From Chitinophagales bacterium (lineage in GTDB: Bacteria; Bacteroidota; Bacteroidia; Chitinophagales; JADIYW01): a DNA stretch of 42,797 bases. Positions within the stretch are counted from its first letter, which is position 1; each line of letters opens with the position of its first letter. The notes below the pieces were generated by a model. The model saw nothing but the letters and a program-made list of their open reading frames with translations, made no database searches and was not told the DNA's origin. A program made the position numbers and the translations under genes. Positions 17,922 to 27,338 of the stretch are shown piece after piece. The stretch spans positions 1 to 42,797 of the forward strand of contig JAIBAX010000040.1 in NCBI GenBank assembly GCA_019694955.1, read 5' to 3'.

Positions 17922-19076
17922 ATGCAAAGATTTCTATTTACAGCAATTCTGCCATTGTTTTTTGGTGTCCAAAATCTTTTTTGCCAGATAGACCCACAGG
18001 ATTCTCCTTATTTAAATGATGGTCCGTACTTTGTTGTGGAAGATTCAGTACCACAGGCTTTCTACGACTTCTTGGTATATAGACCGCATACTATTTCCGG
18101 TGGTCCTTTTCCTATTGTAATTTTTCATTCCGGCGCCAACGAATCTGGTAGAGAAGATATTACTTGGAAGAGCTATGAACCCTATATGAAACACCTCGCC
18201 TCCTATGGATATGTGGTTTGTGTATTACCTCACGTTCAAGGAACGATACCTACGGGCGACTATGTTGAGCGCACCATGAACTTCATCTTCAACAACGTTA
18301 ATGAAGGGGGCAACTGGTATTGGCTATATTGTGATACTTCCAAAGTAGCCGTTGGCGGTCATTCTTTCGGCGGTGTTGCTGCAACGCAGGCGGCCGTGGA
18401 TCAAAACAAGAAAGTGGATGTCTTATTTTATTTCGCTTCTTACCCGTTTACTGCTCCGGTTATTGGTCAGGATGTGACAAAATTTCGGGGAAAACTGCTC
18501 AGTATCTCAGGTGCTGAAGATGATGTTACGGACTCAACGGAAGCCCGACAAGGATTTAACAAGTTCACCAAAACTTCTTGTAAGGCGTGGTTCCATATCA
18601 CGGGGCTTGGACATGCCGGATTTGGCGATTATGAGCATCCCACGCAAGAAATTGGCAGCATCGGTCGGGAAAACGCTACCGCTACCATTAGACACATTCT
18701 TGTAAGCTTTTTAGAGGCACAACTAAAGAATAAAACCGCCGACCAACCCAATATCGCAGACTCCACCTTATTTCCGAATACCGTAGGCAATTTCATCAAC
18801 ACTTGTCGTGAAATTCCAACAGGTATACAACAGTATCAAACCGTTGATAATATTATAGAATTGAATGAAGTAATATTCAATAAAAATTTGACTTTCAATA
18901 TTTTAAAAACAAATACTTCAATCAATTTATACGATTTAAATGGGCGAATTATCTATCAAGAAAAAGCAAATGTATCTACCGCATCCATCCCTACAGAGGC
19001 ATGGGCAAACGGCATTTATGTTCTTGAAGCTATTAATGGTACGGAAAGACAATGGGTGAAATTGGTGAAACAATAA
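17922..19076 (+). CDS. Secreted alpha/beta hydrolase with T9SS sorting domain
   Basis: 384 residues. A signal peptide ends near NLFCQ. The hydrolase domain (~25-270) resembles chlorophyllase/dienelactone hydrolase-like proteins: FPIVIFHSGANESG (oxyanion region), the nucleophile elbow GHSFGG at 146-151 with S148, LLSISGAEDDVTD (acid) and TGLGHAGF (histidine). Residues ~310-384 are a type A sorting domain (LNGRIIYQEKA, WANGIYVLEA, final KLVKQ). It is therefore exported by T9SS to the surface or medium. The substrate is probably an ester or amide but cannot be named. Confidence 0.87.
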   Translation: MQRFLFTAILPLFFGVQNLFCQIDPQDSPYLNDGPYFVVEDSVPQAFYDFLVYRPHTISGGPFPIVIFHSGANESGREDITWKSYEPYMKHLASYGYVVCVLPHVQGTIPTGDYVERTMNFIFNNVNEGGNWYWLYCDTSKVAVGGHSFGGVAATQAAVDQNKKVDVLFYFASYPFTAPVIGQDVTKFRGKLLSISGAEDDVTDSTEARQGFNKFTKTSCKAWFHITGLGHAGFGDYEHPTQEIGSIGRENATATIRHILVSFLEAQLKNKTADQPNIADSTLFPNTVGNFINTCREIPTGIQQYQTVDNIIELNEVIFNKNLTFNILKTNTSINLYDLNGRIIYQEKANVSTASIPTEAWANGIYVLEAINGTERQWVKLVKQ

Positions 19077-19118
19077 ACGCAGTCACCATAAAGAGTGAAG
19101 CAATACCAATACCTCTAA

Positions 19119-20117
19119 TCATCGCATAGCCTTAAAAACAAATTCCTTTAACAAATCATAGTCGTTGATGCTATTATTATTGACGCCTTTTATTTTTCCA
19201 TCTAAAATACTGAGCCAGTGGATACATTGTTCCACTTTTGGAAGTGGATATTTCCTTGCAGCGGTTTTATACTCTGCAAAAAAGAACGGTGGCACTCCGA
19301 TCAACTTAGCCATTTCACTATCAGAACTTCCTTTGGAATAATGTAAAATATAGAGCTTGGAGAATAAATTGTACAACATACTGGTGATAACGACGGCGGC
19401 GGCGGCTTTAGGATTTTTCTCAAAATACCCCAATATTTTAATCGCCCGTGTGAAATCTCCCGCTGATATGGCTTTTGTAAACTCAAAAATATTGTACTCC
19501 TTGCTGATGCCGATATATCTTTCAATGAGTTCAGCGGTAATGGCCTCCCCGGGTTGTAAGTTGATGGCCAACTTATTCATTTCGTTAACAATCCTCGATA
19601 AATCATTGCCGAGGTTCTCTACTAAAAACCGTGCATTGTCCGGAGAAATTTTAATCTGGCGTTGTTGGAGATAATCGGTGATCCAATCCGGAAGCTTTTC
19701 TTCTTTGATCCGGTCTGATTCAAAATACAGTGTCTTCTTTTCCACCAGTTTGCCGAACCCCGTTCTTTTATCTACTTTCTTATGTTTGTGTGAAATCACT
19801 AATACTGTCGATGGAGAAGGATGTTGTAAATAGGCTTCAAAGGCATCCCATTTTTTTATTTCCTGTGCTTCCTTCACCACCACCAATCGCCTATCTGAAA
19901 ATACGGGATATTGCTTAGCGTCATTGACGACCTGAACAGGATCGCAGTCTTTACCGTAAAAAACAGAACAATTGAAGTCCTTTTGTCCGGCATCCAATAA
20001 ATGTTCTTCAATATAATCGCTGACTAAATCAATAAAATAATCCTCTTCTCCACATAAAAAGTAAACAGGTGCGTACTTTCCTGCTTTCAAGTCTTTCATT
20101 ATTGTATCAAAAGTCAT
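19119..20117 (-). CDS. holA: DNA polymerase III delta subunit
   Basis: 332 residues, the usual HolA length. The start MTFDTIMKDLKAGKYAPVYFLCGEEDYFIDL is characteristic, followed by FSDRRLVVVKEA, the KKVDKRTGFGKL lid region, LVENLGNDLSRIVNEMNKL, and the C-terminal clamp-loader collar helices with FFFAEYKTAARKY. As expected for delta, there is no functional Walker A. It opens the sliding clamp within the clamp-loader complex. It is divergent from the HsdR_N gene with 13 bp between starts, an arrangement common in Bacteroidota. Confidence 0.94.
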   Translation of the reverse strand: MTFDTIMKDLKAGKYAPVYFLCGEEDYFIDLVSDYIEEHLLDAGQKDFNCSVFYGKDCDPVQVVNDAKQYPVFSDRRLVVVKEAQEIKKWDAFEAYLQHPSPSTVLVISHKHKKVDKRTGFGKLVEKKTLYFESDRIKEEKLPDWITDYLQQRQIKISPDNARFLVENLGNDLSRIVNEMNKLAINLQPGEAITAELIERYIGISKEYNIFEFTKAISAGDFTRAIKILGYFEKNPKAAAAVVITSMLYNLFSKLYILHYSKGSSDSEMAKLIGVPPFFFAEYKTAARKYPLPKVEQCIHWLSILDGKIKGVNNNSINDYDLLKEFVFKAMR

Positions 20118-20130
20118 AATTTTATTTGCG

Positions 20131-20556
20131 ATGCAAAATATTACTTTTCAGGTTAAGAAAGAAGGCGAACATACATATATTTTTTGTTTGGTTAGAAAGA
20201 AATATATCTTGTTAACACCGGAGGAGAAAGTCAGGCAATATACGCTAAAAACTTTAGTAGAGCAGGCGAACTACCCTTTAAATTTCATTTCCGTAGAAAA
20301 AACACTGACCGTAAATGGGATGAAAAAGCGTTGGGATATTCTTGTTTTCAACAAATCCCTGCAACCGTGGTTGTTGATAGAGTGTAAAAACAGTTCGCTC
20401 TCCCTCAATCAACAGACGCTTCGACAGGTTGGCATTTATAATGTAGCCTTACAAGTACCTTATCTGGCCATTACGAATGGAAACGATTGGCAGATGTTCC
20501 AAATAGATTTTGAAGCGGCTGCTTTTAAAGCAATTGATAATTTTCCCGTATGGTAG
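20131..20556 (+). CDS. Stand-alone HsdR N-terminal domain, PD-(D/E)XK nuclease-fold protein
   Basis: 141 residues. It matches the type I restriction enzyme R protein N-terminal domain family found on its own next to holA in Bacteroidota. The catalytic-type residues are D69 in RWDILVF and E84/K86 in LLIECKN, spaced as in PD-(D/E)XK nucleases, with a downstream Q94 region. There is no helicase domain and no methylase or specificity gene nearby, so it is not a restriction system. A DNA-repair or replication-linked nuclease role is possible given its fixed partner holA. Confidence 0.85.
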   Translation: MQNITFQVKKEGEHTYIFCLVRKKYILLTPEEKVRQYTLKTLVEQANYPLNFISVEKTLTVNGMKKRWDILVFNKSLQPWLLIECKNSSLSLNQQTLRQVGIYNVALQVPYLAITNGNDWQMFQIDFEAAAFKAIDNFPVW

Positions 20557-20647
20557 CTGTTATAACAGGTTGATTTATAAGATAGTTCACTATTGTTCTC
20601 GTATCGACACGAGGACAGGGAATTAGATTTAACTTATGGAATATTTT

Positions 20648-20667
20648 ATAATCACTTTTGTGATTAT
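20648..20667. terminator. A+T-rich hairpin at the end of the minus-strand lipoprotein gene
   Basis: ATAATCAC (20648-20655) and GTGATTAT (20660-20667) pair perfectly over TTTT, and on the plus strand TTTT follows. The right arm overlaps the stop codon of the minus-strand gene. It could terminate transcription from the HsdR_N side or, bidirectionally, both genes; the stem is G+C-poor. Confidence 0.4.
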
Positions 20668-21149
20668 TTTGTGGCATCCTTTGGAACGAGGGTTAAGATT
20701 CCATCATCACCCTCTTTTCTAGACTTTAGCTTCAATTGCTTTTCATCTAAAGTAATTATTTCTAAACTATCCGTGATGGTGTTACCACCCCCTAAATCTG
20801 TATTTAACACAAGTATTTTCTTATCCTTGGTAAAACTCCACTTTCCATCGCTTTTTTCGCCCAAATTATCGCTAGAAAATGTGCCATCCTGTTTGAAATC
20901 CATGGTAGATTTTTTCATATCTACCGTCATCATTTGCTCAAAGTCATGAAGTCTGCGTTCCAATTCGCCTTTTAAACTATCCGGAACCGTCTTAATCCGT
21001 TCCTTTTCCATCGCAATCTGCTCATCCATTATCTTGCTTTCCAATTTTTCATACCGCCAAGATTTTGTTAGCAATTTCTCCTTTTTAGTACAACCGGAAA
21101 AAACAATAAAACCCGTCAATAAGATAATGATGAATGTGATTTTTCTCAT
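20664..21149 (-). CDS. Small lipoprotein (lipocalin-like), paralogue 1
   Basis: 161 residues. The lipobox FSGC at about 17-20 follows a hydrophobic leader, so the protein should be membrane-anchored. The mature part has LLTKSWRYEKLESK, a charged helix with PDSLKGELERRLHDFEQMM, then a beta-rich half (MDFKQDGTFSSDN, GKWSFTKDKKILVLNTD, LKLKSRKEGDDGILTLVP) like lipocalin-type domains of Bacteroidota. Function unknown. It is about 55% identical by eye to the adjacent upstream gene. Confidence 0.8.
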   Translation of the reverse strand: MRKITFIIILLTGFIVFSGCTKKEKLLTKSWRYEKLESKIMDEQIAMEKERIKTVPDSLKGELERRLHDFEQMMTVDMKKSTMDFKQDGTFSSDNLGEKSDGKWSFTKDKKILVLNTDLGGGNTITDSLEIITLDEKQLKLKSRKEGDDGILTLVPKDATK

Positions 21150-21277
21150 AATAGTTTGATTTTTAAATTAAGCCCCCTTTAAATTGCTTTTTAAAGGTGC
21201 TACAAAAATAATAATCCAAACGATATTATTACCTGATTTCTTTGAAATGTTTGAAATCTTGTAAAATGACCATTTTA

Positions 21278-21763
21278 TTACTCAGCTTTAACATTCGGGA
21301 CAAGCGTCAAAACACCGTCATCTCCATTTGCATTTGATGCTAACTTAAGTTGCGTTTGGTCTATTACAATTATTTCAAGACTATCTACAATATCATTTTT
21401 TTCATCAATATTTGTAATCAATAATAATATTCTTTGATCCTCCGATAAGCGCCAGCTTCCATAGCTGTTCTCTCCTAAATTATTGCTTATAAATGTTCTA
21501 TCATCTCTAAATTCAATAGTTGACTTTTTCATATCAACATTCATCATATTTTCAAAATCCTTTAGACGCAATTCTATTTCCTCTTTTATGCTGTCAGGTA
21601 ATGTTTTTATTCTTTCATATTCTTGGGCAATTTCCATATCCATAGTTTTACTTTCCAGTTTCTCATATCTCCATTCTCTGATTAATAAAGTTTCCACTTC
21701 AGAGAATTGAAATATATTAAAAAAACAACTGAAAAAGATACAAAAAACAATCCCATTAACCAT
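21278..21763 (-). CDS. Small paralogue 2, altered leader without a clear lipobox
   Basis: 161 residues, tandem copy of the gene at 20664-21149. The two share REWRYEKLESK/KSWRYEKLESK, the PDS(I/L)K helix, VDMKKST, NNLGE, (G/S)W, DSLEII and GDDG(V/I)LTLVP. The leader differs: it is hydrophobic with cysteines (FCIFFSCFF), but where paralogue 1 has the lipobox cysteine this protein has QFSEVETLL. It may therefore be released by ordinary signal peptidase, remain as a membrane anchor, or be decaying. Codon use and length are otherwise intact. Confidence 0.75.
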   Translation of the reverse strand: MVNGIVFCIFFSCFFNIFQFSEVETLLIREWRYEKLESKTMDMEIAQEYERIKTLPDSIKEEIELRLKDFENMMNVDMKKSTIEFRDDRTFISNNLGENSYGSWRLSEDQRILLLITNIDEKNDIVDSLEIIVIDQTQLKLASNANGDDGVLTLVPNVKAE

Positions 21764-22004
21764 TTTCTTGATTTAATTAATTAATAACTAAAATAAGGAT
21801 AAATATCCATAAATATTGCCCCTTCATCTTAAAATATGCATAAATAATAAAAAAATTTCTCCAAATAACTAAACTTTTCATCCTTTTACAACCAACAAAA
21901 AGTCACGAATCGCTCAAACACTACTTTTTTATTAACATTTCGCACTGATTTCACATCATTCATCGCAAATGTTTAACTTTACGCTCCCTTTTTAAAAAGG
22001 TTGT

Positions 22005-25000
22005 ATGCGTTTAAAGAGTTTAGAGATTAAAGGTTTCAAGAGTTTCGCCGATAAAACGATTATCAATTTTGATAACGATATTACCGGTGTGGTTGGACCT
22101 AATGGTTGCGGCAAGAGTAATGTGGTGGATTCTATCCGTTGGGTATTGGGTGAGCAAAAATCTAAAACACTGCGTTTGGAAAAGATGGACAATATCATCT
22201 TCAATGGTACCAAGGACAAACCCGCCGCCAACTATGCTGAGGTCTCTCTAACTTTAGACAATACTAGGAACCTTCTTCCCACAGAATTTTCCTCTATTAC
22301 GATTACCCGTATCATCCAACGAGATGGCGATAGTGAATATAAGCTGAATGGTGTTACTTGCAGACTAAAAGATATCAAGGACTTATTCTTAGATACCGGA
22401 ATCGGCTCTGACTCCTACTCTATTATCGAATTGAAGATGATAGATGAAATCCTTAACGACGTAGAAAAAGCCCGGCGCCGACTTATAGAACAAGCTGCAG
22501 GCGTTTCAAAATACAAGTCTCGAAAAAGAGAAACACTACTCAAACTCGAGTCAACAGAAGCCGACTTAAATCGTGTGGAAGACTTATTAGCGGAAATCGA
22601 AAAAAACCTTAAATCCCTAGAAAAGCAAGCTGCACAGGCAAGGCGGTATAAAAAACTTAAAGAGGAATATAAAGAACTCAGCGTTCAACTCGCCAAATAC
22701 GACTTAAAAGAAATTAACGACCAGTACGAAGGTATAAAAAAGGAAATCCGCGAGGAAGATGACAAAAGACTGGCCATCGAAGCCACCATCCAACAATTGG
22801 AAGCAGAACTGCAACGGGAGAAAAAGCTCATTCTCGACAAAGAAAAATCGCTCTCTGAGCAACAAAAAATCCTCAATAATATCATAGCCTCCATTCAGGA
22901 AAAGGAAGGTGACAAGCGTGTATTGGAACAAAAAGGCAATTTCTTAGCTGAACGGATAAAACAAATCAGCCAACAAATAGAAATGGCTAAATCCCTGATT
23001 CATAGTTTGGAAAATGAATTAACCAATGCCAAACACGACAATACGCAGTTGGAGCAAAACATTGTTCAGTTAGATGCTTCCATGGTGCAATTAAAGGAGA
23101 AGGTAGAGCAGCAAAGAAGTGCCAATCTTGACTTGCGCAACCATTTGGAAACCAAAAGAAATACCTACTACCTTTCCCGACAACAGCAAAGTGAATTGGA
23201 AAAAAATGTCGCTGTAAGAGAAAACAATAGGGACACGCTAAAAAAGAACATTCAAAGAAGCCTATTTGAAAAAGAAGAGAGAATGAAACAAGTGGAGTCA
23301 CTCCAACAAGAAGTAGACACCATCGACAAAAAAGTAAAAACGCAATCGGAACTAATCGAAAGCTTAAAAGAAAAAGAAGAAATCAACGATCATAACATAA
23401 AGGAACACACCGAACGGATTGATCAGATAAGGCAAACATTAACGGCAACACACCGTGAATTGGATGCGAAAAACAACGAGTACAAACTCACAAAAAACAT
23501 GATTGATAGTCTGGAAGGGTTTCCGGAATCTATTAAATTTCTCAAAAAACAGGCTTCTTGGCTGAAAGATGCCCCACTACTGAGCGATATCCTCTATTCT
23601 GAAGAAAAATATCGTGTAGCCATTGAAACGGCATTACAACCTTTCCTAAATCATTATATCGTTGATACTGAACAGCAAGCGATGGAAGCCATCGAATTGT
23701 TGAATGGAACCGGCATCGGAAAGGCTAGCTTCTTTGTTTTGGCATATTTTGAGCAACTTCCCGCTATAAAAAATGCTACTATTGATCACGCAATTCCTGC
23801 AGCTTCCATTGTGGAAATCGGCGATAAGTATCAACCGCTGATTGCATTCTTGTTAAATAACGTTTACATCGCAGACGAAAAACATATTGCAGACATCTAT
23901 AATAGTGCCGATAAAAAACAGCTACCCATTATTATATCTGAAAACGGAAAAGTATTGCGCAGTAGCTATCAAATTGCCGGAGGTGCTGTCGGTTTATTTG
24001 AAGGCAAGCGACTTGGAAGGCAGAAAAATCTGGAAAAATTAGCCGCAGAAATCGAAAAATTGGAAGAAAAAACGGCACACCTGAAAAAACAAGTCCAAGC
24101 CGATCAGGGGCAATTAGAACACCTTAAAGCCAATTCTTATAAAAAAGTAATTGAACGAGAAGTGCAGTCTTTACAATTTCTGGAAAAAGACCTCATCTCC
24201 AAAAAATCTAGGATTGAGAATTTCAGGGAATTTGTGGAAAAAGCCTTGCAACAAGACCAGATTCAGGAAAATAGCTTGAAGGTGATAGAAGATGAACTGG
24301 CACTATTCAAAACCAATCTTGAAGAGAAACAGCAGAAAATCATCGAGGAAAAGCATGAAATGGACAGTTTAGAAGAAAAGTTCCGGTTTGAAACCGAAAC
24401 CTTCAATAAATTGTCTTCTGAGTACAATCAATCCAATATCTTACTCCTACAAGAAAAAAACAAACTCCAATCTTTATTACAGGGACAGCAGTTTAGGGAG
24501 AGTAAATTGAAAGAAACCAAACAAGGTCTTGATAATAATGAGCGCGAACACAACAGCGCTCAGCAGGAAAGCAAGGATATCGTCGAAAAAATAAAAATTT
24601 TGGAAGCTACCCTCCTCCGTGAATTGGAAATTCGCGATGAGCAGAAATCTTCCATGTCTGATGCGGAGAATGAGTTTTTCATGCAAAAAGAAAGAATAGA
24701 TAAGTTTGAAGAACATATCCGCGAACGCAGCAAATTGGTACACAACAGTGAACTGACGGTACAAAATAAAAAGGAGCAACTGAGCGACCTCAAATTGAAA
24801 CTCAACATCATGAAAGAGCGCTTTTCTATTGAGTTTAGGGTGGCACTCGACGATATTATCGGACAATTAGAACTTCCGGAAATCTCTAAGCCAGAATTGG
24901 AAAGCCACGTTGCCAAAGTCAGGAACCGCATCGACAATTTCGGTGATGTTAACCCAATGGCAGAGGAAGCCTACAACGAAATGAAGGAACGCTATGATTT

Positions 25001-25544
25001 CATCACGGAACAAAAAAATGATCTTCTTCAGGCAAAAGGTAGCCTTTTAGAAACCATCGAAGAAATCGAAACCACCGCTCGTGGACAGTTTATGGAAACT
25101 TTTGAGAAGGTCCGTGAAAACTTTATCATGGTGTTCAGAAGCATGTTTACCCAAGATGATAATTGTGATCTAATCTTAGAAAAACCGGATAACCCGTTAG
25201 AGTCCGACATTGATATCATCGCAAAACCTAAAGGTAAGCGACCACAAAGTATCAACCAACTTTCCGGTGGAGAGAAAACCTTAACGGCACTATCGTTGCT
25301 CTTTGGTCTTTATTTGTACAAGCCGGCGCCATTTTGCATTTTGGATGAAGTAGATGCACCCTTGGATGATGCGAATATCCAAAAATTCAACGACTCCATC
25401 CGCAAATTCAGCAGCAACAGCCAGTTTATTTTGGTAACACATAATAAAATGACGATGGCTTCCGTTGATACTATTTATGGGGTTACTATGGTACAAAAAG
25501 GCATTTCCAGAGTGGTTCCGGTAGACTTTCGAAGTTTAGGATAG
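22005..25544 (+). CDS. smc: Chromosome segregation protein SMC
   Basis: 1179 residues, full SMC length. The Walker A GPNGCGKSN is at 31-39 after MRLKSLEIKGFKSFAD. Two long coiled coils (~165-500 and ~680-1010) flank a hinge (~510-670, ending in GGAVGLFEGKRLGRQ). The C-terminal head has the signature LSGGEKTLTALSLLF and Walker B FCILDEVDAPLDD. SMC organises the chromosome together with ScpA/ScpB and ParB. The only other clear segregation genes in the window are parA-parB, 15 kb away. Confidence 0.97.
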   Translation: MRLKSLEIKGFKSFADKTIINFDNDITGVVGPNGCGKSNVVDSIRWVLGEQKSKTLRLEKMDNIIFNGTKDKPAANYAEVSLTLDNTRNLLPTEFSSITITRIIQRDGDSEYKLNGVTCRLKDIKDLFLDTGIGSDSYSIIELKMIDEILNDVEKARRRLIEQAAGVSKYKSRKRETLLKLESTEADLNRVEDLLAEIEKNLKSLEKQAAQARRYKKLKEEYKELSVQLAKYDLKEINDQYEGIKKEIREEDDKRLAIEATIQQLEAELQREKKLILDKEKSLSEQQKILNNIIASIQEKEGDKRVLEQKGNFLAERIKQISQQIEMAKSLIHSLENELTNAKHDNTQLEQNIVQLDASMVQLKEKVEQQRSANLDLRNHLETKRNTYYLSRQQQSELEKNVAVRENNRDTLKKNIQRSLFEKEERMKQVESLQQEVDTIDKKVKTQSELIESLKEKEEINDHNIKEHTERIDQIRQTLTATHRELDAKNNEYKLTKNMIDSLEGFPESIKFLKKQASWLKDAPLLSDILYSEEKYRVAIETALQPFLNHYIVDTEQQAMEAIELLNGTGIGKASFFVLAYFEQLPAIKNATIDHAIPAASIVEIGDKYQPLIAFLLNNVYIADEKHIADIYNSADKKQLPIIISENGKVLRSSYQIAGGAVGLFEGKRLGRQKNLEKLAAEIEKLEEKTAHLKKQVQADQGQLEHLKANSYKKVIEREVQSLQFLEKDLISKKSRIENFREFVEKALQQDQIQENSLKVIEDELALFKTNLEEKQQKIIEEKHEMDSLEEKFRFETETFNKLSSEYNQSNILLLQEKNKLQSLLQGQQFRESKLKETKQGLDNNEREHNSAQQESKDIVEKIKILEATLLRELEIRDEQKSSMSDAENEFFMQKERIDKFEEHIRERSKLVHNSELTVQNKKEQLSDLKLKLNIMKERFSIEFRVALDDIIGQLELPEISKPELESHVAKVRNRIDNFGDVNPMAEEAYNEMKERYDFITEQKNDLLQAKGSLLETIEEIETTARGQFMETFEKVRENFIMVFRSMFTQDDNCDLILEKPDNPLESDIDIIAKPKGKRPQSINQLSGGEKTLTALSLLFGLYLYKPAPFCILDEVDAPLDDANIQKFNDSIRKFSSNSQFILVTHNKMTMASVDTIYGVTMVQKGISRVVPVDFRSLG

Positions 25545-25572
25545 ATTTCCTCTACGCGCAGTTTACGAATGT

Positions 25573-25684
25573 TGATTTGGGAATTTGGAGATTTGAGAAT
25601 TTGAGAATTTGGAGATTTGGAAATTTGGAAATTTGAGGATTTGAGAATTTGGAAATTTGGGAATTTGAGGATTTGGAAATTTGG
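25573..25684. repeat. Fourteen tandem octamers of the form RRATTTGR
   Basis: Units of eight bases, such as GAATTTGG, AGATTTGA and AAATTTGG, run in phase from 25573 to 25684. They lie 29 bp after smc, in the gap to the convergent Pnkp gene. The same octamer occurs in reverse complement inside the repeats at 4186-4573. No open frame or hairpin of note. Confidence 0.9.
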
Positions 25685-25798
25685 AAATGGCTTTTACTAC
25701 TAATCACTTATCACTAATGACTTAAAACTTATTCGTGCAATTTTTTAGAAACTATTAATCAACCCGTTACAAAAAAATCGTTCTCGAATTCATCTTAT

Positions 25799-26674
25799 TT
25801 AGAAATCTCCGAAATTCACTTGAAAGCAAGGGATTTTGAGTTCGTCACGCCACATGTTTACTACCTGATTTCTATCATCCAAGATAAACTCAACATAGAA
25901 TTTTCCCAACACATATTGCTCGAAAAACTCTCGCTTTACGATAGCGTCTTTCCTTTGATCTTTTTCATCCCTCATCACCAATAAGTCATAGGCAATACCG
26001 TGTTCTTTCAACCACGATTCTGTTTCTGAACGATAGGTGCCAAACCTTCCAGAAAGCAAGATAATATGATAACCCATTGCCTTGTAGCTTTTTAGAACGT
26101 TTGCCACCGGTTTATTGAGGACATCTTTTATACAAGCTTTTGCCATGTAAGGGTCTCTGCCATTAAGCAATGCCAATGTGCCATCCAAATCACAACAAAT
26201 GGCTTTCGGAAGCTGCTCATCCTGTTGTGCATACAGGTTCTCATCGCTGTAAAACTGGCGAAACATATCCCGGATGACTTTCTCCCCTACCCGGTTTGTT
26301 CTTTCGCTGTCACGGGCAATACACTCAGTAATCGATGTTTCCATTTCATGTATCTCTACCTTTACCGTTTGCTCGAAAGTTTTATTGTATTCCAAAACCA
26401 ATTGCTCGATGCGAAGATGGCTTCTTGGGGAAAGGTTGGTATCATCAACGATGACACTCTTGCCATCTTTCAGTGCTTCCACAATCAGTATATCCCTGAT
26501 TTTCTTGATAAACTTCTCATTGCCACGGTTGGTAATGCCGTTGTCGAACATCATCCGCAATTCATCTCTATTGATGCGCTTGAAAGTATAGGGGTGTTCT
26601 GATAATAAATTTCTGGCAAAGGTAGATTTTCCACTTCCTGGAAGACCTTTCATGATGATTACTTTTCTGTCCAC
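25799..26674 (-). CDS. Polynucleotide 5'-kinase / 3'-phosphatase (T4 Pnkp/PseT-like)
   Basis: 291 residues, close to T4 Pnkp (301). The N-terminal kinase has the P-loop GLPGSGKST (10-18), VIVDDTNLSPR (~74-84) and a lid-like RDSERTNRVGEKVI (~121-134). The C-terminal HAD phosphatase has DLDGT at 162-166, LLSGRFGTYR and the acidic motif FILDDRNQVVNMW. Domain order is the same as in T4. The enzyme removes 3' or cyclic phosphates and adds a 5' phosphate, making broken RNA ends ready for ligation. Its start lies 1 nt after the nucleotidyltransferase stop, so it is the last gene of the coupled repair run. Confidence 0.92.
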   Translation of the reverse strand: MDRKVIIMKGLPGSGKSTFARNLLSEHPYTFKRINRDELRMMFDNGITNRGNEKFIKKIRDILIVEALKDGKSVIVDDTNLSPRSHLRIEQLVLEYNKTFEQTVKVEIHEMETSITECIARDSERTNRVGEKVIRDMFRQFYSDENLYAQQDEQLPKAICCDLDGTLALLNGRDPYMAKACIKDVLNKPVANVLKSYKAMGYHIILLSGRFGTYRSETESWLKEHGIAYDLLVMRDEKDQRKDAIVKREFFEQYVLGKFYVEFILDDRNQVVNMWRDELKIPCFQVNFGDF

Positions 26675-26675
26675 T

Positions 26676-27338
26676 TTATCCGTATTTAAATTCTTTAATG
26701 TTATTACTGTCTAATAATTTTTGCCACAAAGGATGGTCACATGAATCGACATAGTATGTCTTTAATGCTTGCGCATCATATTGTCGATTCAATTCGGCAC
26801 GCAGAGCCTGCTCTTTTTCTATTAAGTCCTGAACATCTTGCTTAGAACCATGCAAATCCTGAATCCCCTGAATGGTTGGCAACTGATTTTGTAGCAACTG
26901 TTCTGCACAATACAGGCTTCGTGCCGCATGGTATAATTTGTGCGTACCTTCCTTTATCTGCTTTAAGTCACGCTTGCCAAAGCCCAAATATGCCTTAATG
27001 ACTTTATAGGTGCGACAAATCTCTAAGCTATTTTGCCAATCGCCGCTAAAGAGGACAATATCCGCATTGATAGTGGCATCTCCACTGAATAGGTTCTTCC
27101 AAAACTGCAACTCAGAGCAATATATCCAATCTATCGATGGCGAAGATTCTTTGTATTGAAACTGATGGCCGTTCGGCAATCCGGACGCCTTCTCTACTTC
27201 AGAAGTGCGATATATGCAAAGATAATCTATATCGGAATCAGGGCGTGCCAAGCCATACAAATGGCTTCCCATCCTATACTTTTTAATGACAAGCCCTTGC
27301 AGAAACACGTGTTCTTCCTGTTGTATGATAATATTCAT
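26676..27338 (-). CDS. YcgL-type predicted nucleotidyltransferase
   Basis: 220 residues. The nucleotidyltransferase (DNA polymerase beta-like) signature GSHLYGLARPDSDIDYLCIY spans residues ~24-43. G-S plus the SDID pair are the sites for nucleotide and metal. A later segment, SIDWIYCSELQFWKNLFSG, supplies the third acidic region. The C-terminal half is helical (YHAARSLYCAEQLL). COG3541-like proteins are found with RNA ligases and kinases in phage and bacterial RNA-repair clusters; the exact reaction is unknown. It overlaps the ligase gene by 4 nt and is followed after 1 nt by the Pnkp gene. Confidence 0.85.
   Translation of the reverse strand: MNIIIQQEEHVFLQGLVIKKYRMGSHLYGLARPDSDIDYLCIYRTSEVEKASGLPNGHQFQYKESSPSIDWIYCSELQFWKNLFSGDATINADIVLFSGDWQNSLEICRTYKVIKAYLGFGKRDLKQIKEGTHKLYHAARSLYCAEQLLQNQLPTIQGIQDLHGSKQDVQDLIEKEQALRAELNRQYDAQALKTYYVDSCDHPLWQKLLDSNNIKEFKYG

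Noticed and set aside
20131-20556. Part of a type I restriction system
   Set aside because: Only the N-terminal nuclease-fold domain exists. There is no helicase, methylase or specificity gene, and the neighbour holA marks it as the stand-alone family.
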